A stretch of DNA of 64,000 nt, from contig NC_082412.1 in NCBI RefSeq assembly GCF_004011695.2, positions 1,612,001-1,676,000 on the forward strand, read 5' to 3'. How positions within the stretch are numbered: position 1 is the first letter of the stretch; the number at the start of each line of letters is the position of its first letter. The notes under the pieces were generated by a model. That model saw only the letters and a program-made list of their open reading frames with translations. It searched no databases and had not been told where the DNA came from. This stretch comes from Ascochyta rabiei. Lineage: Eukaryota; Ascomycota; Dothideomycetes; Pleosporales; Didymellaceae. This document shows positions 57,434 to 64,000 of the stretch, one piece after another. The position numbers and the translations under genes are program-made.

Positions 57434-57990
57434 TCAGTGACGGTGAAAACCTACTCGATCACTTGAGTCACTTTCGTTGCACGACACAGCATTTGACCAA
57501 CCGCTGGCGAGACAGCTAAAGTCATCGCCAGGACGAAATAGTTGTGTGCTGTTCCAACGCAGTGCGCCATATTCGTCTGTAAGTGTCAGTCTCGACAACA
57601 ATTCGCGTTTGAGAGGCCTAACTTACAGCTCACGGTATTCCCATCGATCTCAATCGAGAGTTTAGTCCCGAAAACGTAAACATAGCCCGGCCGATTCGAG
57701 CTTACGGGCGAATCATGCCCATCTTGCACCACGTGATAGTCCGAGTCGACGATTGGACCAAGCGTATAAGTGCCGACGTACGTTGGACCGCAGGGATGCG
57801 TCAGTGTAGAAGCAAAGCCGTATAGTTTGGCATCATTCCTGCCTGGCATGTTCTCTGCCAATAAGGCGAGAACCCCGGCTCCCAAGAGCGCCAAGTCTTG
57901 CTGTGAAAGTGGAGTTTTCATTAATCCACCAGGGGCAGGAGTTGCGAGGGCCGTGCCAGCGAGCAGGCCGAGAGCCGCCGTAAGGAGCAT
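57434..57990 (-). CDS. Small secreted protein, 168 residues, unknown
   Basis: Exons 57990-57627 and 57576-57434 (50-nt GTAAGT intron) join in phase. Signal peptide: MLLTAALGLLAGTALA, likely cut before TPAPGG. The mature part has few Cys, at HPCG, and in the second exon DFSCLASGWSNAVSC. It also has an aromatic/Gly-rich region (GPTYVGTYTLGPIVDSDYHV). No family recognised. Size, signal peptide and lack of domains fit a cell-wall or effector-like protein, but that is not shown. The second exon ends HRH and stop; a further intron cannot be excluded. Confidence 0.7.
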
Positions 57991-58466
57991 TGTGGGTGAC
58001 AGCTAAGATTGTGGTGGTGATTGGTAAGGTGGAGTGATGCTGTTCGGTTGAGGATGCAATGTCTAGAATACGGATGAGAAGCAATAATGAAGCCGCAATT
58101 GGGGAAGAGTTGCGAAGAAAGCTGCGCTAAGATATGGCGGCTAGAGATATGGGAGAGAAACAACAAGCTTGCGTCATGGTTTGCTCGTACACTGTTGTGA
58201 AGGAAGTCACGATCAGGTCGGAAGGAACCGCTCATCTCATGCAGTCGCATCCCGGTGATGTCTGTAGAAGCAACTACGGCCCGTCCTTGTCGCAGAGCTC
58301 CATATCAGCGCCCAGACCCGTTGCGTTCAATCTCCCAAATAGTTCGAGGTACGGTTCTTCTAGTTGCTGTGATTTGCTTGGCTCTATGTATTCTTCAGCA
58401 GCTGTCTTCCGACACCTTACCCACAGCTCCTTTGGTGGAACGCTTCGAAAGCTCCATTTCACACAT
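57991..58466. other. Intergenic
   Basis: Promoter side of the secreted protein and 3' side of the permease gene. No other feature. Confidence 0.45.
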
Positions 58467-60417
58467 TCAATGCACGAACCTAAAGTCCAGCCTCTTCATA
58501 CCCTCATCTTTCGTACTGACAATGTAGTCGTCCTGCTCTTCCTTGGTCATCGCGTTCCACTGCCTGTCCCTGACCTTGTTGCGCCAGATGTAGAACGCCT
58601 TGACAAAGAAGAACAACGCAATGTTAACGCAGCAAATAGCGAGCAAGATTTTGTTGCCACGGCGGTAGAGCGGCTGATCGTCCTCGCGGTAGATGTTGGA
58701 TGCGATGATGTTTCCAGATTGCACAAACATGTTGTAGAATGCTGCAGAGACGGCGCGCGTTCGCACTGCGTTGGAGTTTGCAGCATTCCAGCCGACCAAT
58801 ATTGCGTGGCAGTACGGATAGGAGAGCAGCCCGGTAAGGAGGGCGTATCGAACCCAGGGATTAGAGCCGGCGGGAAGTGTGACTAAAGCAACAAGCCAGG
58901 GAAAGATCCAGAAGTTGCTCATACTCGATACGATGGCCCGCTCTTTGAGCTTCTTCGACACCCATGTGAGAATGAGTAATTGGACGGCGAAGAGAAATTG
59001 CGATGGAATCAACAGCATGTTGGCCTCGAAAGTGCTGAACCCCAGCTGGCGCAAGATATAGGAAAGGTAAGTGGATGGAGGTGCAGGTGGAATATACGCC
59101 ATGAGACCAATGATATAGAGCGGCCACTGCTCCCAGTCCGTGATGGTCTTCCACAGGAGCCTTGGGCTCACGCCAGTCCGGTTGTTCATGTCACCCTTGG
59201 ATGGGTCATCACGTAGGACACGGTTGACAAGGATGTACTCTTCGTGATCGCTGAACCATCCGTTCTTGCCGCGGAACCAGTTCTTTGTCTGAGTTGCTCC
59301 AGCTGGCATGAGAACGTAGGAGAATACGCCGATAACAAAAGTCAGAAGACCCTCAATCAGGAATCTAGAGTCATCAGTCTCAACTACGTACTTCGAAGTT
59401 GTCCCACTTACAGGTATTGCCATCCACTCCAGCCATTTAGACCACGCATTTGCAGGACTCCAGCAGCCAACAGCGACCCGGCGATGTTGCAGAAGCTCAG
59501 CGCCGTCCAGAACCACGCCAGACGGGTGGGCAGCTCATTGGACTTGAAGAAGTATGTAAGCCATAACACAATATCGCTGGAAGGCCTGTCAGTCGCATGC
59601 CGTCACACGCACAAGAAGCCGCTTACGGAATGAATCCTCCCATCAACAGACCCAAAAGCGCACGAATAGCAAAATATTGCGACTTGGTCGTGATAGCACA
59701 TTGACATGCGCTGACTATTGACCACGCACATATGATGGTCGGAATCCACCTGCAACAACTCTTGTCAGCGATGATGTTTGACAGAGGGATGTGTGCAGCT
59801 CTATTCGAGAAAGCTTACCGGTCGGCTCCAAGCTTCTTGCTAATTAGTCCGCTAGGTAACTCGGCGAACAGAAACATTGCGAGAAAGATCTAAGTTGGAA
59901 TAAGTCAAGGTTGGACAATAGGCTTGGGTAACGCACGGTCTGTCCATAGTTGAAATCGTTGGTGTTCATGCCTGGATCGTAATTAGCTCAGTCGACCACG
60001 GTAGATTGCCCGCACCCACCAAGCTCCTTGAGCATGTTATCAGATATCGCTCGGTTGATGTTCTTGCGATTCAGATCCAGTGACACAAACATCATCCATG
60101 CCCACAACGTGATTCTGAAATCGAGCTGTACACATCGTCAACTATTTCTCAGTCCCCACAAGGTGCGCAACTACCTTGCGAACAAGCTTCTTCTCTTCTT
60201 CCGCTGTCCATGTGTAGTCCGGATCGAAGCGATGGAGCCCCTCATATTCAGCCTTCTCGTAGACTCCCCGCCAATACTGCGCGGTCACACGGTCGCTGAA
60301 GGGGTGGTCTTCGTAGGAGCCGTGCAACGGTCGCTCCTTGTTCGAGATTTGGGAGGATCCCGAGTCCGCGTGCTGAGTAACGGGTGCCTGCTTGACATCG
60401 GTCGGAGGAGCAGCCAT
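58467..60417 (-). CDS. MFS anion:cation symporter, Dal5/allantoate-permease type
   Basis: The ATG at 60417 opens an 81-codon hydrophilic exon (60417-60175). From 60125 follows LDFRITLWAWMMFVSLDLNR and NINRAISDNMLKELG, the first membrane segment with the DLNRxNI element of this family. Several further short exons (about 5) carry FLFAELPSGLISKKLGADRW and AIRALLGLLMGGFIPD. The large exon (to 58467) has LIEGLLTFVIGVFSYVLMPA, the remaining helices, and ends TKDEGMKRLDFRFVH. Members import allantoate, ureidosuccinate, nicotinate, pantothenate, cysteate or similar anions. No internal stop seen. The substrate is not deducible. Confidence 0.87.
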
Positions 60418-61657
60418 TGCCGTCACGGGATCGAGATGAGGACCTCGTCAAGTAGTGGGGCAATGCAGATGAACCGAATGACTGGGGTCTTGAGATATAC
60501 ATCTTCGGCAGCTTCAAAGACCTTATAAGTGAATGGAGATGCTATCGACTACCTCCCCAGCCAAGAATGGTGCAACAGCACCCTTGAGTGACAACATCTT
60601 GGTGGAGGGCAAAGTATGCTGCCAAGCGCATGCCTCAGATGCCACGCCTTTTACCTTTCCTGGGCCCGACAAAGAACTAGATAGCACCGATTGGAAGAAT
60701 GCGCGATAGGTCCGGCCAGTCTAGCATACGTACAGAATGCTTCCAGACTCAAAGCAGGAGGGGTTGACGAATGTTGCAATAGTTCACTTGGCTGCATGAT
60801 TCTTAACGAACGTGCAGGGTCACGAACAAGCGGTTGTACGCAGTCCTCGTGGCAAAGAGCACCCGCGACCAGCGTCTTGGGTCCGATCCAGCTCCCTGGT
60901 CGGCAACAAATCTTGGAGTCGGACCAACCTAGCACAGACAGCATTTCGTTTGTAGCCTGCAGCGAACAGAACGAAATGCTTCCCCAAGCCACGTGGGAGG
61001 AACAGTCAGAATGCGGAGGATGCGCACATCCCCATGCTCTTCCAAATGGTCGCGTCTGATCTGGATGGGCACCGACTGTATCTATGAGGTATTTGACGGG
61101 GTCAGAAGCAACCTGCGATAACGAACATGCACCCATGTCGGCACGTCAGTCTTCGTAGAATTGCGTCAGGCACAGTGGCTTGGCTTTAAAGGAACGAGGA
61201 GCATAGCAACGACTACTCTGGACCCTCGGAGCCATGCCCTTCGAAAAAAGAAAACAGCCCTAGCGGTGGTATCTACAAGCCCAGAATATGTTATTGTTGT
61301 CTTCTGGGATGTCGCGAGCCTGATACAGATGTCGTCAACAGCAGCCAATCAGAAGGGCGGAAAAGCTGATGACCGTATGCGAACGTGTCAAGAGCTGAGA
61401 ATGATTTAGAATGATTGCGAACAGCAGCATATGGTGTGGTTCTCCTTGGGTCCGATAGCGGATTAACTGAGCTGTGAGTGTCGAGAGTAACAACTGCTGG
61501 TAGTCGACCGTGACGTAATCGACGCTAGTCGCTGGGAGCGTGTCGAGACGCGACGCGTTTCTCCTTCATCACAGACATCACGACTAGGCTCATCGACAAG
61601 CACGGTGTACTCATTGCACATTTGCATGTTCGAAGCAGCTTCACTACTCGTCTCGAT
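60418..61657. other. 1.2-kb intergenic region between the permease start and the dioxygenase end
   Basis: Contains two overlapping open frames of 120-160 codons (plus 60691-61059, minus 60651-61136) that match nothing and look like chance. No RNA or repeat recognised. Confidence 0.4.
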
Positions 61658-62861
61658 CTACGACGTCTCCTCGTCATTGAGGCCAAGATCCTCGCGACGA
61701 GATTTACTGTTCGGGTCAAGATACGGCTTCTCACCCAAGCTCACTGCTCGCTGTCCGGTTCTCGGACCCTGCCTCTCGTAGTCAAAGGTTGCAGTGTGAT
61801 ACACACTTCTGTTGTCCCAGATGGCCAGATCGTTCTCATTCTGCCACCTATGGCGGACTTGCAGGTCGTGGTTCTCTACGATCAGCTGCACGAACCAGTC
61901 CAAGGCTGTCCGACTCTCTTCCTTGGTCAGCCCGTTGATCTGCTGAACGTGTTGTCCAACGGCGAAGATTGACTTCCAGCCTGTGACAGGGTTTGTTCGA
62001 ACGACAGGATGCTCGGCGATCAGTTCGCTGCCTACATTTTCTGGCGAGCCTCGAGGCTTGTCGTATAGATTGAAACCATTCTCCTTCGCCGCGAGATTAA
62101 ATCCGGGCTGTGCGCATGTGGCAGTGAGGCCCTCGAAGAACTTTTGGTAGGGCGGCGAAAGGCGGTCGTACAACTCATACCCTGAAGCCCAAAGGGTGTC
62201 TACCAACGACGTCAGCCAGTGGTCGCATGATTGAATGATCCGAACTCACCTCCACCAGTCTTGGGCAGCTCGGTCAGCCTCAGAAGCGCATAGTCACTGG
62301 GGATTTTCTCGAACGTGATGTCGCTGTGCCATCCTCCCTTGGCGGTCTGCGTGCGGTCTGCAAAGTTCAGAAACTTGTTTTTGCAAATTTCCTTTGCCTG
62401 TTCAGAGCTGACAACGCTGATTTCGTTGTCACTGCTACCAAGACGACGACCGGCGTTGTTCACAGGGTGAATGTGTAGTTTGGATGATTCGGGCTTGCCT
62501 GAGAGCTCACCCAGGCGTTGTGCGAGTTGCTTCTGGAGATCGTTGTTCAGATCATCCTGCTTGCGGAAGAAAACAACACCACGTTGAGAAACTGCGGGTG
62601 CGATCAGGACCAAGATTGGCTGACTGGAGGTAGAGCTGACATACTTGTGATGGCAAGATCGCGAATCAGCTCGTCCGAGTTTGGTGCTTCAAGCCAGTCT
62701 TTCAAGTTGACATGGATGAATTCGCGACCAATCACGGGGGTCACATCGAACGATTTATAACTGTCTAACACGCCCTTCAGCTGAAGGGGTTCCCGAGGAT
62801 ACTGCGACTGAGCCGGTGAGTCGGTGCTGTTGGTGTCGAGTGCAACTGTGTTGGTCGCCAT
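61658..62861 (-). CDS. TauD/TfdA-family Fe(II)/2-oxoglutarate dioxygenase
   Basis: Three exons (start 62861; introns near 62640-62590 and 62265-62205; stop 61658) with consistent phases, about 365 residues. After a polar start, QRGVVFFRKQDDL begins the core. The metal-binding HxD is WHSDITFEKIPSDYALL. The distal His lies in RTNPVTGWKSIFAVGQH or in SVYHTATFDYERQGPR, which also provides the 2-oxoglutarate-binding Arg. Family members hydroxylate taurine, other sulfonates, phenoxyacetates or sulfate esters. It neighbours a Dal5-type permease that could import such anions. It appears intact. Confidence 0.88.
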
Positions 62862-63593
62862 GATGTGAAGAGCTAGGGAAAATCCTCAGCCAGACACAAT
62901 TTTTGGCTTATCGACAGCTCGCCTGATGCCGATGGAACAATATCGCGACATCGCAGGGTTCGCGCCTGGCTTGCAGCACACCAACTTGTTGATCCACTCG
63001 ATTAATTACGGATTGTGGCTCGCCGGCTGCCTGGATAGTGAGTTAGTGATGCGGGGTAAGTTGTTGCACGACACGTGGGGGTAGACTTGCGTACGGTTCG
63101 GTTCAACTATTCGAGCGACAGTGAACATCAACGTGTGCTGATTGTGCTTACTTGTCGAACGTGTTACATATCAGGAAGATGATCAAGCCAATATCGTCGA
63201 CACTGTGCTCACTTATACTCACAAAGTCCGCCGGTTACTTTGTGACCGTATGCGAGTCACCGACAACGTTTCTTACTTCTTAGAGATCTCGCCAGCTGGA
63301 TCTCAGAACAGCTCTTTGACACGGGAGAATGCCGCTTATATCAGAAACACGGCAAACAATTGACGTGGCAAACTCAACGAGCTTGCATCGTCTTGCGATA
63401 TTCCCCTTCTTTGCATCGACGTACAGATAGATATAAAGCTTTGATGTTCTTTCATTTGCTCCTACATCCGAAGAGAGAAGTATCGATCAGCCTACGGACC
63501 TGTGAAGTTGGAGACCAGAGCGAAAGGAACGATCAAGTCCAGACATCCCCAAAGTACGGCAAAAAGCGCACGCACAAGTACCACGATCATGTC
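62862..63593. other. Intergenic
   Basis: Promoter side of the dioxygenase gene. No other feature recognised. Confidence 0.45.
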
Positions 63594-64000
63594 CTAGCCG
63601 ACTTGACGTTGAGCCCTGGGGTTGAAAGCGGCATAGGTCTGCACGAGGCTTGCACCGCTTTGCACAAGTCCAAGTATCAGGGTCCACACGAGGAGCAGGA
63701 TCGCCACAAAAAATGCGTACCACTGCACGCCGTTCTGACGATCGAAACACCACTGGATAAAGGGTTGAGGCGTTGCTTCGCCAGGAATTTGCCTCGGTGT
63801 AATCAAACGGTCGTGCCAGGAAGAAAGCTTCTGCGACTGGCGGTCCTCCATTTTGAGATGCCCGCAGCGGGTGAACTGGGGTCGCGTGAGAAGGGCGCAG
63901 GAAGCTTGCAAGCCCACTTGTGTAATCAGTCTCGGGGAACAGAAGCGCCAGAGAACGAAGAGCCTCTCTACGAAGGCGCTGGGCAGGGGAAGGAGTTTGG
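63594..64000 (-). CDS. Fungal membrane protein C-terminal part, runs off the right edge
   Basis: The last codons read KLSSWHDRLITPRQIPGEAT, FIQWCFDRQNGVQWYAF and the membrane segment FVAILLLVWTLILGLVQSGA, stop at 63594. I recall this arrangement (WHDRL, then W(x)DRR/Q(x)GVQWY, then one membrane helix) at the C-terminus of a large fungal family of unknown function. Further upstream the coding-like sequence RREALRSLALLFPETDY (about 63970-63925) is in another frame, so an intron or a frameshift lies near 63900. The 5' part is outside the window. Confidence 0.6.
   Translation of the reverse strand, partial: KLLPLPSAFVERLFVLWRFCSPRLITQVGLQASCALLTRPQFTRCGHLKMEDRQSQKLSSWHDRLITPRQIPGEATPQPFIQWCFDRQNGVQWYAFFVAILLLVWTLILGLVQSGASLVQTYAAFNPRAQRQVG

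Noticed and set aside
60651..61136. 161-codon minus and 122-codon plus frames
   Set aside because: Overlap each other, with no motif, no start context and no splice partner.

Overview
The window is nuclear DNA of a filamentous ascomycete (Pezizomycotina; a Dothideomycete is my best guess, from gene content only). Genes on both strands are split by many short introns of about 43-60 nt, with GTATGT/GTAAGT-type donors, CTNAC-like branch sites and YAG acceptors. Fungus-specific families are present: Zn2Cys6 regulators, FSH hydrolase, Dal5-type permease and the kinetochore protein Dsn1/Mis13. There are no operons; every exon model given here was checked by reading-frame phase across the splice sites. 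I could not run homology searches, so family names rest on motifs recognised by eye.

Layout. 0-2.9 kb: the 3' part of GPI11/PIG-F, a translin gene with a frame problem, and a clear U2 snRNA gene with its own TATA box. 3-7.8 kb: gene-poor, with an SNF2-helicase relic and two unexplained open frames. 7.8-10.5 kb: a dead FAD-linked oxidase and a perfect 135-bp tandem duplication. 10.6-33.3 kb: mostly intact housekeeping genes: a small membrane protein, GPI12/PIG-L, a long disordered protein, metaxin (SAM complex), a methyltransferase, DSN1, phosphatidylserine decarboxylase (PSD2 type), GEP4, SmD3, IRC6 and a Zn2Cys6 factor with a GC-AG intron; then a YFH7-like kinase (33.3-34.1 kb).

34.4-41 kb is a run of four decayed genes: sugar transporter, FSH hydrolase, a carotenoid-oxygenase tail and a Ser-rich membrane protein. 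Most of their premature stops fit CpA-to-TpA changes, as produced by repeat-induced point mutation (RIP). Intact genes resume at 42.3 kb: a DHA2-type MFS transporter, a PGQ-rich von Willebrand A protein, a conserved Cys-motif protein, an Mpv17/PMP22 protein, an ARO80-like regulator, a small secreted protein, a Dal5-type permease and a TauD-type dioxygenase. A membrane protein runs off the right edge. Tandem repeats of 42, 57, 21 and 9 bp cluster at 50.4-53.3 kb.

Functional links are loose. Two GPI-anchor enzymes (GPI11, GPI12) lie about 11 kb apart. PSD2 and GEP4 both act in phospholipid synthesis. The TauD dioxygenase and the Dal5-type permease could together serve use of an alternative sulfur or nitrogen source, but this is inference from adjacency. 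I found no clearly new multi-gene system. The most noteworthy features are the pseudogene block, the U2 gene, the exact 135-bp duplication, the minisatellite cluster and several genes with single-step frame breaks.
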